Of a DNA stretch of 64,000 bases, positions 10,583-20,384 are shown piece by piece. The position numbers and the translations under genes are program-made. Below the pieces are notes generated by a model, which searched no databases, was not told the DNA's origin, and saw only the letters and a list, made by a program, of their open reading frames with translations. The stretch lies in NCBI RefSeq assembly GCF_013782625.1, contig NZ_CP056199.1:1630588-1694587 (forward strand), in the 5' to 3' direction. Origin of the DNA: Enterobacter sp. RHBSTW-00994 (GTDB taxonomy: Bacteria; Pseudomonadota; Gammaproteobacteria; Enterobacterales; Enterobacteriaceae). Every line of letters begins with the position of its first letter. Position 1 is the first letter of the stretch.

Positions 10583-11688
10583 GGTGCTAGCTGTAATGAC
10601 GTTTTAGGCACACAGCTACAACAAAGGATTGTACCATCGTCCCCAATGGCTGATTTCTTCAGCGCAGTGACTTCCCCTTCAACCAGCGTCACGCGGCAAC
10701 ACCCGCAGATCCCCGCGCGACATGAATACGGAACGCGAATACCTGCCTGTTCGAGTTGCTCAAGCAACACCTGCTGATTATTCCCGCGCAGCGTTTGCCC
10801 TTGCCACTGAAGCGTCACTGCACGTGTTGGGTGAACTTCCACCTTGACCGTTTCTTCTGTCACTCCGGTCCCATACGCTTTGCCAGGACCTGTTGCGAGG
10901 ATCTCGACTTCATCACCCACGCGAATCATGCCGCTGTTACGCGGGATCAGATTCTGTCCAAAATCAACATCGCCGTTATCCTGCGCTGTCCGGAAAGATT
11001 GCAGTGTTTTAAGTGGCTCGCCGGACGGGTGTTTTTGGCCTTTCTCGGGGCTGACCGTGGTAAAGATGCAGCGACTACAGGGCTTCACTACATCAAAAAT
11101 CACGCTACCGATACGAATGACTTTCCAGGTGTCCTCTTCCCACGCCTGTGCTCCTGTAACGACCAGGTTAGGACGGAACTGTTCCATTTGAACGCTCGCT
11201 TTGCATCGGTTTTGCACATCACGCAGAGATGCTTCACTGGTAAGCAGGAACGGGAATCCATCAGCGAAGGAGAGTGGAACCGCTTCATAGCGCTTCACTC
11301 GCCGGGTCAGTTCGGGGCCGACCCAACGTAGCTGGACGCTACGGGAGAAAAAGCCACTCAACCACTGATTGATCTCATCAGGCGCGATACGGGCAGTGAA
11401 ATGGTTACCCCAGACTTCGGTCGGCGCATCGACAGGCGCAAAATCACTAAAGCGGACGACGACGCTGGAATCATCGGGGGCAGTCAGGTGTAAACCATCA
11501 TACAAAGGGGATGGTGTAAAGCGCACCATTTGTGGAAACTGACGTGCCGTAATAAAGGTTCCGTCTGGTTCAGTTACCATGAAAATGCGATCAAAGGCGA
11601 AACCGCTGACGTCAGCAAGCGCATGAGTCAGGCCAATGCCGCGCATTGATTTGACCGGATGAATAAAAAGCCTGGATAACGTCACCAC
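10579..11688 (-). CDS. ycbX: MOSC and 2Fe-2S ferredoxin domain protein YcbX
   Basis: YcbX is a molybdenum-cofactor-dependent protein that reduces N-hydroxylated bases such as 6-N-hydroxylaminopurine in E. coli. The 369-residue protein has an N-terminal MOSC barrel domain and a central MOSC domain with the cofactor cysteine in VKPCSRCIF. The C-terminal plant-type 2Fe-2S domain (about residues 285-369) has [10 protein letters not shown] and a distal CCSC. Start [14 protein letters not shown] agrees with the family. It is convergent with zapC. Confidence 0.94.
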   Translation of the reverse strand: MVTLSRLFIHPVKSMRGIGLTHALADVSGFAFDRIFMVTEPDGTFITARQFPQMVRFTPSPLYDGLHLTAPDDSSVVVRFSDFAPVDAPTEVWGNHFTARIAPDEINQWLSGFFSRSVQLRWVGPELTRRVKRYEAVPLSFADGFPFLLTSEASLRDVQNRCKASVQMEQFRPNLVVTGAQAWEEDTWKVIRIGSVIFDVVKPCSRCIFTTVSPEKGQKHPSGEPLKTLQSFRTAQDNGDVDFGQNLIPRNSGMIRVGDEVEILATGPGKAYGTGVTEETVKVEVHPTRAVTLQWQGQTLRGNNQQVLLEQLEQAGIRVPYSCRAGICGCCRVTLVEGEVTALKKSAIGDDGTILCCSCVPKTSLQLAP

Positions 11689-11791
11689 TGTTCATACCCT
11701 CGAACGAATGAAAATAAGCCCTCAACTTTATGACATACACTCCATATTAGCTATAATGCGCAGCAATTTTCTTAGAGTAATAAGTGACGAT

Positions 11792-13900
11792 ATGAATTCT
11801 CTGTTTGCCAGTACGGCCCGTGGGCTGGAAGAGCTGTTAAAAACTGAACTTGAAGGCCTGGGGGCGCAAGCCTGTCAGGTGGTTCAGGGTGGTGTCCACT
11901 TTGAGGGCGACACGCGGCTTATTTACCAGAGCCTGATGTGGAGTCGCCTGGCGTCGCGCATCATGCTGCCTCTGGGCGCATGTAAGGTGTATAGCGATCT
12001 TGACTTGTACCTTGGCGTACAGGCCATTGACTGGACAGAGATTTTTGCACCAGATGCAACTTTCGCCGTGCATTTTAGTGGGCTGAATGACGAAATTCGT
12101 AACAGCCAGTACGGTGCGCTGAAGGTAAAAGATGCGATTGTCGACAGCTTCACCCGTAAAAACCTGGAGCGTCCGAATGTCGATCGTGAAAATCCCGATC
12201 TGCGCATTAACGTGTGGCTCAACAAAGAAACGGCGAATATCTCCCTGGATCTGTGCGGAGAAGGTCTCCACCAGCGTGGTTACCGCGATCGTGCGGGTAT
12301 CGCGCCGATCAAAGAGAACCTGGCAGCAGCAATAGTGATGCGTTCAGGCTGGCAGGCCGGTACACCTCTGCTCGATCCGATGTGTGGCTCTGGCACGTTA
12401 CTCATTGAAGCGGCAATGCTGGCAACAGACCGGGCTCCGGGTCTGCATCGTGGACACTGGGGTTTTAGTGGATGGGCGCAGCATGACGAGGCCATCTGGA
12501 AAGAAGTCAAAGCCGAAGCGCAGGTTCGCGCTCGTAAAGGGCTGGCGGATTACACGTCGCATTTCTATGGTTCAGACAGTGATTCTCGGGTCATTGAGCG
12601 TGCGCGCAGCAACGCCCGTCGCGCAGGTATCGCCGATCTTGTCACCTTTGAGGTGAAGGATGTGGCGCAGCTCAGCAATCCTCTGCCAAAAGGCCCCTAC
12701 GGAACGGTAATCAGTAACCCGCCGTACGGTGAACGTCTTGATAGTGAACCTGCGCTGATTGCCCTGCATAGCTTGTTGGGTCGCACGATGAAAGACGCTT
12801 TCGGTGGCTGGAATTTGTCACTGTTTAGTGCCTCCCCGGAGCTGCTGAGTTGCCTGCAACTGCGTGCTGAGCGTCAGTTCAAAGCCAAAAATGGTCCACT
12901 GGACTGCGTGCAGAAAAACTACCATCTGACGGAAAAAGAGGGTGATAGTAAGCCATCATCTGTGGCGGAAGATTATGCTAACCGCCTGCGTAAGAACCTG
13001 AAAAAATTTGAAAAATGGGCGAAGCAGGAAGGAATCGAATGCTACCGCTTATATGATGCAGACCTGCCAGAATATAACGTTGCCGTTGACCGCTATGCGG
13101 ACTGGATTGTGGTGCAGGAGTATGCTCCACCAAAAACCGTTGATGCGCAGAAAGCACGTCAGCGTCTGTTAGATATTATTGCTGCCACTATCAGTGTGCT
13201 TGGTATTGCGCCAAACAAGCTGGTTCTGAAAACCCGTGAGCGCCAGAAAGGGAAAAATCAGTATCAGAAGATGGGTGAAAAAGGTGATTTTATCGAAGTG
13301 GGCGAATACAACGCTCGCCTTTGGGTCAACCTGACTGATTACCTGGATACAGGTCTGTTCCTTGACCACCGCATCGCACGTCGTATGTTGGGTCAGATGA
13401 GTAAAGGTAAAGATTTCCTTAACTTGTTCTCCTATACCGGCAGCGCCAGCGTGCATGCTGGGCTTGGTGGCGCACGCAGCACGACCACCGTGGATATGTC
13501 CCGCACGTATCTGGAGTGGGCAGAGCGCAACCTGCGTCTGAATGGGCTTACCGGTCGCCCACATCGTCTGCTTCAGGCGGATGTGCTGGGTTGGCTGCGT
13601 GAGACAGATGAGCAGTTTGATCTGATCTTCATCGACCCACCGACATTCTCTAACTCCAAGCGAATGGAAGATACCTTTGACGTCCAGCGCGATCATTTGC
13701 GTCTGATGACCGATCTAAAACGTCTGCTGCGTAAAGGCGGCACGATTATGTTCTCGAACAACAAACGCGGCTTCCGCATGGATAATGACGGGCTGGCAGC
13801 ACTGGGATTGAAAGCACAAGAAATTAGCCAAAAAACGCTGTCTCAGGACTTTGCCCGTAATCGTCAAATCCACAACTGCTGGTTGATTACCGCAGTCTGA
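11792..13900 (+). CDS. rlmL: Bifunctional 23S rRNA methyltransferase (m2G2445 / m7G2069)
   Basis: RlmL (RlmKL) methylates G2445 (N2) and G2069 (N7) of 23S rRNA. The 702-residue protein contains an N-terminal THUMP region, a first Rossmann methyltransferase with NPPYGER near residue 309, and a second one with DPPTFSNS near residue 615. I chose the ATG at 11792 because [11 protein letters not shown] is the known N-terminus; a longer frame to 11708 runs through the promoter. uup follows after 12 bases, as in E. coli. Confidence 0.97.
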   Translation: MNSLFASTARGLEELLKTELEGLGAQACQVVQGGVHFEGDTRLIYQSLMWSRLASRIMLPLGACKVYSDLDLYLGVQAIDWTEIFAPDATFAVHFSGLNDEIRNSQYGALKVKDAIVDSFTRKNLERPNVDRENPDLRINVWLNKETANISLDLCGEGLHQRGYRDRAGIAPIKENLAAAIVMRSGWQAGTPLLDPMCGSGTLLIEAAMLATDRAPGLHRGHWGFSGWAQHDEAIWKEVKAEAQVRARKGLADYTSHFYGSDSDSRVIERARSNARRAGIADLVTFEVKDVAQLSNPLPKGPYGTVISNPPYGERLDSEPALIALHSLLGRTMKDAFGGWNLSLFSASPELLSCLQLRAERQFKAKNGPLDCVQKNYHLTEKEGDSKPSSVAEDYANRLRKNLKKFEKWAKQEGIECYRLYDADLPEYNVAVDRYADWIVVQEYAPPKTVDAQKARQRLLDIIAATISVLGIAPNKLVLKTRERQKGKNQYQKMGEKGDFIEVGEYNARLWVNLTDYLDTGLFLDHRIARRMLGQMSKGKDFLNLFSYTGSASVHAGLGGARSTTTVDMSRTYLEWAERNLRLNGLTGRPHRLLQADVLGWLRETDEQFDLIFIDPPTFSNSKRMEDTFDVQRDHLRLMTDLKRLLRKGGTIMFSNNKRGFRMDNDGLAALGLKAQEISQKTLSQDFARNRQIHNCWLITAV

Positions 13901-13912
13901 AAGGAAAAATAA

Positions 13913-15820
13913 ATGTCACTAATTAGCATGCACGGCGCCTGGCTGTCTTTCAGCGATGCGCCCCTTCTCGATGATACTGAACTGCACATCGAAGATAATG
14001 AACGAGTCTGTCTGGTAGGCCGTAACGGTGCGGGTAAATCCACGCTGATGAAGATCCTTAACCGTGAGCAAGGTCTGGATGACGGACGTATTGTATACGA
14101 GCAGGATCTGATTGTTTCCCGCTTGCAGCAGGATCCGCCGCGCAATGTTGCGGGTAGCGTGTATGACTTTGTCGCAGAAGGGATCTCTGAACAGGCGGAA
14201 TACCTGAAGAGTTATCACGACATCTCACATCTGGTGATGACCGATCCAAGCGAGAAAAACCTCAATGAGATGGCGCGCTTACAGGAACTGCTGGATCACC
14301 ACGGACTGTGGCAACTGGAAAGCCGCATCACCGAGGTTCTGGAGCAGTTGGGCCTGGAAGCTGATATGGAACTGGCGTCTCTCTCTGGTGGCTGGTTGCG
14401 TAAAGCGGCACTGGGCCGCGCGCTGGTAAGTGGTCCGAAAGTGTTGCTGCTGGACGAGCCAACTAACCACCTGGACATTGAAGCTATCGACTGGCTGGAG
14501 GGGTTCCTGAAGACCTTTAACGGCACGATTATCTTTATCTCGCATGACCGTTCGTTTATTCGCAACATGGCGACCCGTATTGTCGATCTCGATCGCGGCA
14601 AGCTGGTCACCTATCCAGGTGATTACGATACGTATCTGCTGGAAAAAGAAGAGAACCTGCGCGTTGAAGAACTCCAGAATGCTGAGTTTGACCGCAAGCT
14701 GGCGCAAGAAGAAGTCTGGATCCGTCAGGGGATCAAAGCGCGTCGTACCCGTAATGAAGGCCGTGTCCGCGCCCTGAAAGCGATGCGTAATGAACGCAGT
14801 GCGCGCCGTGAAGTGATGGGCAGCGCGAAGATGCAGGTTGAAGAGGCGTCCCGCTCCGGAAAAATTGTCTTTGAAATGGAAGACGTTAACTATCAGGTGG
14901 ACGGAAAAGTGTTGGTCAAAGACTTTTCTGCCCAGGTACAGCGTGGCGATAAAATTGCCCTGATTGGCCCTAACGGCTGCGGTAAAACTACGCTACTCAA
15001 ACTGATGTTAGGCCAGTTACAGGCTGATAGCGGACGCGTGCATTGCGGCACGAAACTGGAAGTGGCGTACTTCGACCAACACCGTGCTGAGCTGGATCCG
15101 GACAGAACGGTGATGGACAACCTTGCCGAGGGTAAACAGGAAGTGATGGTGAACGGGAAGCCACGCCATGTACTGGGCTATTTGCAGGACTTCCTGTTCC
15201 ATCCTAAACGTGCCATGACGCCTGTCCGTGCTTTATCCGGTGGTGAGCGTAACCGTCTTTTGCTGGCCCGTTTATTCCTGAAACCAAGTAACCTGTTGAT
15301 TCTTGATGAACCGACGAACGATCTGGATGTCGAAACCCTGGAACTGCTGGAAGAGCTGATCGATGGTTATCAGGGTACGGTGATGCTGGTGAGTCACGAT
15401 CGTCAGTTCGTTGACAACACCGTAACCGAGTGCTGGATTTTTGAAGGTGAAGGGCGTATTGGTCAGTACGTCGGCGGGTATCACGATGCACGCGGACAGC
15501 AATCTCAGTCGCTCATACAAAAACAGTCAAAACTCAAAGTGGGAACGGAACCTGTTGTCGCAAAAGCAGAAACTGTTAAAAAACCGACTGTGAAAATGAG
15601 CTATAACCTGCAACGCGAACTCGAAGGGCTGCCTCAGCGTCTTGAGGAGCTGGAAGCGTCACTCGAAGCTCTGCAAATTCAGGTAGCAGATGCCTCCTTC
15701 TTTACGCAGTCGCACGACTATACTCAGAAAATATTGGCAGAGCTTACCCAGGCTGAACAGGCACTGGAGGAAGCATTTGAACGCTGGGAGTACCTTGAGT
15801 CTCTGAAAAACGGCGTATAA
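13913..15820 (+). CDS. uup: ABC-F family ATPase Uup
   Basis: Uup is a soluble tandem ABC-F ATPase that binds ribosomes and DNA; loss raises precise transposon excision in E. coli. The 635-residue protein has two ATPase cassettes: Walker A GRNGAGKST near residue 37 with LSGGWLRKA and LLLDEPTNHLD, and GPNGCGKTT near residue 352 with LSGGERNRL and LILDEPTNDLD. A charged linker follows, then a C-terminal coiled coil from about residue 560. It is close behind rlmL. Confidence 0.97.
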   Translation: MSLISMHGAWLSFSDAPLLDDTELHIEDNERVCLVGRNGAGKSTLMKILNREQGLDDGRIVYEQDLIVSRLQQDPPRNVAGSVYDFVAEGISEQAEYLKSYHDISHLVMTDPSEKNLNEMARLQELLDHHGLWQLESRITEVLEQLGLEADMELASLSGGWLRKAALGRALVSGPKVLLLDEPTNHLDIEAIDWLEGFLKTFNGTIIFISHDRSFIRNMATRIVDLDRGKLVTYPGDYDTYLLEKEENLRVEELQNAEFDRKLAQEEVWIRQGIKARRTRNEGRVRALKAMRNERSARREVMGSAKMQVEEASRSGKIVFEMEDVNYQVDGKVLVKDFSAQVQRGDKIALIGPNGCGKTTLLKLMLGQLQADSGRVHCGTKLEVAYFDQHRAELDPDRTVMDNLAEGKQEVMVNGKPRHVLGYLQDFLFHPKRAMTPVRALSGGERNRLLLARLFLKPSNLLILDEPTNDLDVETLELLEELIDGYQGTVMLVSHDRQFVDNTVTECWIFEGEGRIGQYVGGYHDARGQQSQSLIQKQSKLKVGTEPVVAKAETVKKPTVKMSYNLQRELEGLPQRLEELEASLEALQIQVADASFFTQSHDYTQKILAELTQAEQALEEAFERWEYLESLKNGV

Positions 15821-15833
15821 ACAGGGATAACAT

Positions 15834-17087
15834 ATGTGTGACCAGCACCATGCCGACCGGCATATATTATGCTCGCAATGCGATATGCTCGTGGCGCTGC
15901 CAGAGCTGGGTCACGGACATAAAGCTCTCTGCCCACGTTGTGGCGCTACGCTGACAACAGAGTGGGACGCGCCAAGGCAGCGTCCCACTGCTTATGCTAT
16001 TGCTGCCTTGTTCATGTTGTTGCTCTCGAATCTCTTCCCCTTCATTTATATGAAGGTGGGAGGGATAACCAGCCAGGTTGATTTACTCGAAATACCTGGC
16101 GTGATGTTCTCAGAAAATTACGCCAGCCTGGGCACGTTTTTTCTCCTGTTCGTCCAGATTGTTCCGGCTTTTTGTCTGGTGGTGATCCTGCTGCTGGTTA
16201 ATCGTGTGCGGATGCCTGCTGCTCTCAAAATAAAACTCGCGCGGATCCTGTTTCAGCTGAAAAGCTGGGGAATGGCGGAGATTTTTCTGGCGGGGATTCT
16301 GGTTAGTTTTGTGAAGCTAATGGCGTATGGCGATGTAGGAATCGGTAGCAGTTTTGTTCCCTGGTGCTTGTATTGTGTACTACAGTTACGGGCTTTTCAG
16401 TGCGTAGACAGACGTTGGGCGTGGGATGACATTGCGCCAGCACCGACATTCCCACAGACGGTAAAAGTGGGAGTGCCGGGGATCCGCCAGGGGCTACGTT
16501 CATGTTCCTGCTGTACCGCGGTTCTGCCTGCCGGGATGGATGTGTGCCCGCGCTGTGGCACAAGAGGTCATGTACGGCGTAAGAATAGTCTCCAGTGGAC
16601 GATGGCCCTGCTGGTGACATCCATCATGCTTTATCTACCTGCCAACATATTGCCCATTATGATCACCGATTTGCTCGGCGATAAAATGCCATCAACAATT
16701 ATGGCGGGTGTCATATTGTTATGGGGGGAAGGGTCGTATCCCGTAGCACTGGTGATTTTCATTGCCAGCATTATGGTTCCCACATTAAAAATGATCGCGA
16801 TCGCCTGGCTTTGCTGGGATGCGAAGGGACACGGTAAGCGCGACAGTGAGCGCATGCACCTGATTTATGAAGTTGTTGAATTTGTCGGTCGCTGGTCAAT
16901 GATTGATGTTTTTGTCATTGCCGTCCTGTCGGCGCTGGTGCGTATGGGAGGACTGATGAGTATTTATCCCGCTATGGGGGCGCTGATGTTTGCGCTGGTC
17001 GTTATTATGACCATGTTTGCGGCCATGACCTTCGACCCTCGTTTATCGTGGGATCGTGAGCCAGAGTCAAGCCATGAGGAAGAGTAA
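15834..17087 (+). CDS. pqiA: Intermembrane lipid transport system inner-membrane protein PqiA
   Basis: PqiA is the multi-pass inner-membrane partner of PqiB in a lipid-trafficking bridge between inner and outer membranes. The 417-residue protein is a duplication of the PqiA domain. Each half opens with paired CxxC motifs (CSQC and CPRC; CSCC and CPRC) and carries four hydrophobic helices. It begins 13 bases after uup and overlaps the predicted extended pqiB frame; in E. coli the operon is SoxRS-inducible by paraquat. Confidence 0.96.
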   Translation: MCDQHHADRHILCSQCDMLVALPELGHGHKALCPRCGATLTTEWDAPRQRPTAYAIAALFMLLLSNLFPFIYMKVGGITSQVDLLEIPGVMFSENYASLGTFFLLFVQIVPAFCLVVILLLVNRVRMPAALKIKLARILFQLKSWGMAEIFLAGILVSFVKLMAYGDVGIGSSFVPWCLYCVLQLRAFQCVDRRWAWDDIAPAPTFPQTVKVGVPGIRQGLRSCSCCTAVLPAGMDVCPRCGTRGHVRRKNSLQWTMALLVTSIMLYLPANILPIMITDLLGDKMPSTIMAGVILLWGEGSYPVALVIFIASIMVPTLKMIAIAWLCWDAKGHGKRDSERMHLIYEVVEFVGRWSMIDVFVIAVLSALVRMGGLMSIYPAMGALMFALVVIMTMFAAMTFDPRLSWDREPESSHEEE

Positions 17088-17091
17088 GAGC

Positions 17092-18732
17092 ATGGAAAAT
17101 AAGAGTGGAGAGGCTAAAGTGCAGAAGGTCAAAAACTGGTCTCCGGTATGGATCTTCCCAATCGTAACTGCACTGATTGGTGCATGGATACTGTTTTATC
17201 ATTACAGTCACCAGGGGCCGGAAGTCACGCTTATCACCACAAATGCAGAGGGAATTGAAGGGGGTAAAACCACCATCAAAAGCCGTAGCGTAGATGTGGG
17301 GGTCGTGGAAACGGCAACCCTGACTGATGATTTGACCCATGTTGAAATCAAGGCTCGTCTGAATGCTGGAATGGAAAAACTGTTGCACAGTGATTCCGTA
17401 TTCTGGGTTGTAAAACCACAGATTGGTCGTGAGGGTATCAGTGGTTTGGGGACGTTACTTTCCGGGGCTTACATTGAGCTGCAGCCGGGAAACAAGGGCA
17501 ACGCACCCGGAAAATATAATCTTCTGGATTCACCGCCACTTGCTCCGCCGGATGCAAAAGGTATCCGCGTGATCCTCGACAGCAAAAAAGCCGGTCAGTT
17601 AACGGCGGGTGATCCCGTATTGTTCCGCGGCTATCGCGTTGGCTCTGTTGAGACGAGTTCGTTTGACCCGCAAAAAAGAACCATCAGTTATCAACTGTTT
17701 ATCAATGCACCTAACGACCGGCTGGTGACCAGTAACGTCCGTTTCTGGAAAGACAGCGGGATCGCGGTGGATCTGACATCGGCAGGTATGCGTGTAGAAA
17801 TGGGATCCTTAACCACGCTCTTTGGCGGTGGTGTAAGTTTTGATGTACCGGAAGGCATGGATCTCGGTCAGCCTGTTGCAGAAAAGACGCCGTTCAGGCT
17901 GTTTGATGATCAGAAAAGCATTCAGGATGCTCTCTATACCGATCACATTGACTACCTGATGTTCTTTAAAGACTCTGTTCGCGGTTTGCAGCCGGGAGCG
18001 CCTGTTGAGTTCCGTGGCATTCGTCTGGGGACCGTTGGGCAAGTTCCGTTCTTTGTTCCTGGACTTCGTCAGGTCCTGGATGATGATTACCGTATCCCTG
18101 TTCTGATCCGTATTGAACCTGAGCGTCTCATCAACCAGATTGGTGAAAATCAGGATATTGGCGCGCACATCACTGAATTAATGAACCGTGGCCTGCGCGG
18201 GTCGCTGAAAACCGGTAACCTGGTAACGGGGGCACTGTATGTGGATATGGACTTCTATCCGAAAGCACCTGCAATTACCGGTATCCGCGAATTTGGCGGC
18301 TACAAGATTATCCCAACTGTGAGTAGCGGCCTTGCGCAGATCCAGCAGCGTCTTATGGAAACACTGGATAAGATTAATAATCTGCCACTGAATCCGATGA
18401 TTGAAGCCGCAACAAGCTCGCTGAGTGAGAGCCAGGCGACGATGCGCCGTCTGCAGACCACGCTGGATAATATCAACAAGATCACTGCAAGCCAGTCTAT
18501 GCAGCAATTGCCGCAGGATATGCAGAAAACATTGCGCGAGCTGAATCGCAGTATGCAGGGCTTCCAGCCGGGCTCGGCTGCCTATAACAAGATGGTGGCA
18601 GATATGCAACGTCTTGATCAGGTTTTACGTGAACTGCAGCCTGTGCTTAAAACGCTCAATGAGAAGAGCAATGCGCTGGTGTTTGAAGCGAAAGACAAAA
18701 AGGATCCTGAGCCGAAGAGGGCAAAAGAATGA
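17092..18732 (+). CDS. pqiB: Intermembrane transport MCE-domain protein PqiB
   Basis: PqiB forms a periplasmic tube of stacked hexameric MCE rings through which lipids move between the membranes. The 546-residue protein has one N-terminal transmembrane helix (about residues 19-40), three MCE domains and a long C-terminal helical region that forms the needle. The start at 17092 gives MENKSGEAKVQKVKNW, as in E. coli. It begins four bases after the pqiA stop and overlaps pqiC by four bases. Confidence 0.97.
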   Translation: MENKSGEAKVQKVKNWSPVWIFPIVTALIGAWILFYHYSHQGPEVTLITTNAEGIEGGKTTIKSRSVDVGVVETATLTDDLTHVEIKARLNAGMEKLLHSDSVFWVVKPQIGREGISGLGTLLSGAYIELQPGNKGNAPGKYNLLDSPPLAPPDAKGIRVILDSKKAGQLTAGDPVLFRGYRVGSVETSSFDPQKRTISYQLFINAPNDRLVTSNVRFWKDSGIAVDLTSAGMRVEMGSLTTLFGGGVSFDVPEGMDLGQPVAEKTPFRLFDDQKSIQDALYTDHIDYLMFFKDSVRGLQPGAPVEFRGIRLGTVGQVPFFVPGLRQVLDDDYRIPVLIRIEPERLINQIGENQDIGAHITELMNRGLRGSLKTGNLVTGALYVDMDFYPKAPAITGIREFGGYKIIPTVSSGLAQIQQRLMETLDKINNLPLNPMIEAATSSLSESQATMRRLQTTLDNINKITASQSMQQLPQDMQKTLRELNRSMQGFQPGSAAYNKMVADMQRLDQVLRELQPVLKTLNEKSNALVFEAKDKKDPEPKRAKE

Positions 18733-19295
18733 AAAAGTGGCTATTGATTGTTGGCGCTCTGTTTTTAACGGCCTGCAGTTCTGGTGTCGAAAATAAGAGT
18801 TACTATCAGTTGCCCCTCTCGACGCAGACAGGGGGGCAAAGCACGGCCAGCCAGGGTAATCGCCTGCTATGGGTAGAGCAAGTCGCTGTGCCTGATTATC
18901 TCGCCGGTAATGGTGTGGTCTATCAGACCAGCGATGTGCAGTACGTTATTGCCACGAATAACCTGTGGGCCAGCCCGCTTGACCAGCAGTTGCGTAATAC
19001 GCTGGTTGCCAATCTTGGGAGCCAGCTCCCAGGCTGGGTTGTCGCCTCACAGCCTCTGGGAAGTGATCAGGACACCCTGAATGTTACCGTGACAGGATTC
19101 CATGGCCGCTATGATGGCAAAGTGGTGATAAGCGGTGAATGGCTATTAAACCATCAGGGGCAGTTGATTAAACGTCCTTTCCATCTTGAGTTGAAACAGC
19201 AAAAAGATGGATACGACGAGATGGTGAAAGTGTTAGCGCAAGGGTGGGCGCAAGAATCGGCCAGTATCGCTCGTGAGATTTCGCCGCTTCCATAA
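18729..19295 (+). CDS. pqiC: Outer-membrane lipoprotein PqiC
   Basis: PqiC is the lipid-anchored outer-membrane docking partner of PqiB (ABC-type transport auxiliary lipoprotein family, DUF330). The 188-residue precursor starts MKKWLLIVGALFLTACSS, with lipobox LTAC and acylation at Cys16. Its ATG overlaps the pqiB stop by four bases, making pqiABC one coupled operon that ends at the terminator just downstream. Confidence 0.95.
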   Translation: MKKWLLIVGALFLTACSSGVENKSYYQLPLSTQTGGQSTASQGNRLLWVEQVAVPDYLAGNGVVYQTSDVQYVIATNNLWASPLDQQLRNTLVANLGSQLPGWVVASQPLGSDQDTLNVTVTGFHGRYDGKVVISGEWLLNHQGQLIKRPFHLELKQQKDGYDEMVKVLAQGWAQESASIAREISPLP

Positions 19296-19314
19296 GTAAA
19301 ATTCATCGACATAA

Positions 19315-19351
19315 GGCGCGGTCAGCAACACGCTGATTGCGCTTTTTTTTT
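19315..19351 (+). terminator. Rho-independent terminator of pqiABC
   Basis: A GC-rich hairpin (GCGC..GTCAGC pairing with GCTGAT..GCGC) is followed by eight or more T residues, 20 bases after pqiC. Confidence 0.85.
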
Positions 19352-19549
19352 CGTTTTGACTTCAGCTTGTTACCTGTGCCGCGTCACATTTTTTGTACAA
19401 ATGGTTTTTTGTATAGCTCACAAATATGACACTGGCGTGAATTTTGCGCATTGACGCTGAGAGTGATTCGGGTTATTCGTTATCTGTGGTTGCACATTTT
19501 GCAGCCACTGTTTTCTTTCCACCAGACCAAAGAATGAGGGAAACGAGGC

Positions 19550-19717
19550 ATGAAGAGACAGAAACGAGATCGCCTGGAACGGGCTCATCAACGTGGTTAT
19601 CAGGCGGGCATCGCCGGACGCTCAAAAGAAATGTGTCCTTATCAGACGATAAATCAAAGGTCACAATGGTTGGGAGGCTGGCGAGAAGCCATCGGAGACA
19701 GGGTAATTCTTGCTTGA
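19550..19717 (+). CDS. rmf: Ribosome modulation factor
   Basis: Rmf dimerises 70S ribosomes into inactive 100S particles in stationary phase. This 55-codon frame encodes MKRQKRDRLERAHQRGYQ and so on, nearly identical to E. coli Rmf including the RSQWLGGWREA core. It is small, strongly basic and preceded by GAGGC. It lies between pqiC and fabA as in E. coli. The 250 bases upstream after the pqiC terminator hold its promoter, which I did not resolve. Confidence 0.97.
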   Translation: MKRQKRDRLERAHQRGYQAGIAGRSKEMCPYQTINQRSQWLGGWREAIGDRVILA

Positions 19718-19737
19718 TGACGTCTCTTTAGAAACAG

Positions 19738-19770
19738 AAACCTCCGCAATGCGGAGGTTTCGCCTTTTCT
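19738..19770 (+). terminator. Rho-independent terminator of rmf
   Basis: AAACCTCCGC and GCGGAGGTTT pair around a three-base loop and are followed by CGCCTTTTC. It lies between rmf and the convergent fabA and may serve both. Confidence 0.8.
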
Positions 19771-19793
19771 GGTGATGTAAAACAGAAAAGTAA

Positions 19794-20312
19794 TTAGAAA
19801 GCAGACGTATCCTGGAACAAGCCAACTTTCAGATCGTTTGCGGTGTAAATCAGGCGGCCATCAACCAGCACTTCGCCATCCGCCAGGCCCATAATAAGAC
19901 GACGGTTAACAATGCGTTTGAAGTGAATACGGTAGGTGACTTTCTTCGCAGAAGGCAGAACCTGACCGGTGAATTTCACTTCACCTACACCCAGTGCGCG
20001 GCCTTTGCCTTCGCCGCCGAGCCAGCCCAGATAGAAGCCAACCAACTGCCACATTGCATCAAGGCCCAGGCAACCTGGCATTACCGGATCGCCAATAAAG
20101 TGGCAACCGAAGAACCACAGGTCCGGATTGATATCGAGTTCCGCTTCTACGTAGCCCTTATCGAAATTGCCGCCTGTTTCGGTCATTTTCACGACACGGT
20201 CCATCATCAGCATGCTCGGAGCCGGTAACTGTGGGCCTTTAGCGCCAAACAGTTCACCGCGACCAGAGGCAAGAAGGTCTTCTTTTGTATAGGATTCGCG
20301 TTTATCTACCAT
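19794..20312 (-). CDS. fabA: 3-hydroxydecanoyl-ACP dehydratase/isomerase
   Basis: FabA dehydrates 3-hydroxydecanoyl-ACP and isomerises the product to the cis-3 form, the branch point to unsaturated fatty acids. The 172-residue protein is the exact family length, with catalytic His71 (FGCHFIGD) and Asp85 (CLGLDAMW). It works as a cytoplasmic dimer. Operators for FabR and FadR lie between it and lonH. Confidence 0.98.
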   Translation of the reverse strand: MVDKRESYTKEDLLASGRGELFGAKGPQLPAPSMLMMDRVVKMTETGGNFDKGYVEAELDINPDLWFFGCHFIGDPVMPGCLGLDAMWQLVGFYLGWLGGEGKGRALGVGEVKFTGQVLPSAKKVTYRIHFKRIVNRRLIMGLADGEVLVDGRLIYTANDLKVGLFQDTSAF

Positions 20313-20350
20313 GTTCTCAGTAAGCCTTATTTTAGTGAAGCACGCAGGAT

Positions 20351-20384
20351 AGCTAACACGTGTACGCTGAACAAGTCCGATCAG
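20351..20384 (-). promoter_or_regulatory. FabR and FadR operators of fabA
   Basis: The plus strand shows AGCTAACACGTGTACGCT (20351-20368), an interrupted palindrome like the FabR site of E. coli fabA. CTGAACAAGTCCGATCAG (20367-20384) reads CTGATCGGACTTGTTCAG on the minus strand, matching the FadR activator site of fabA. The FadR site runs into the lonH stop codon. Assigned from similarity to known E. coli sites. Confidence 0.75.
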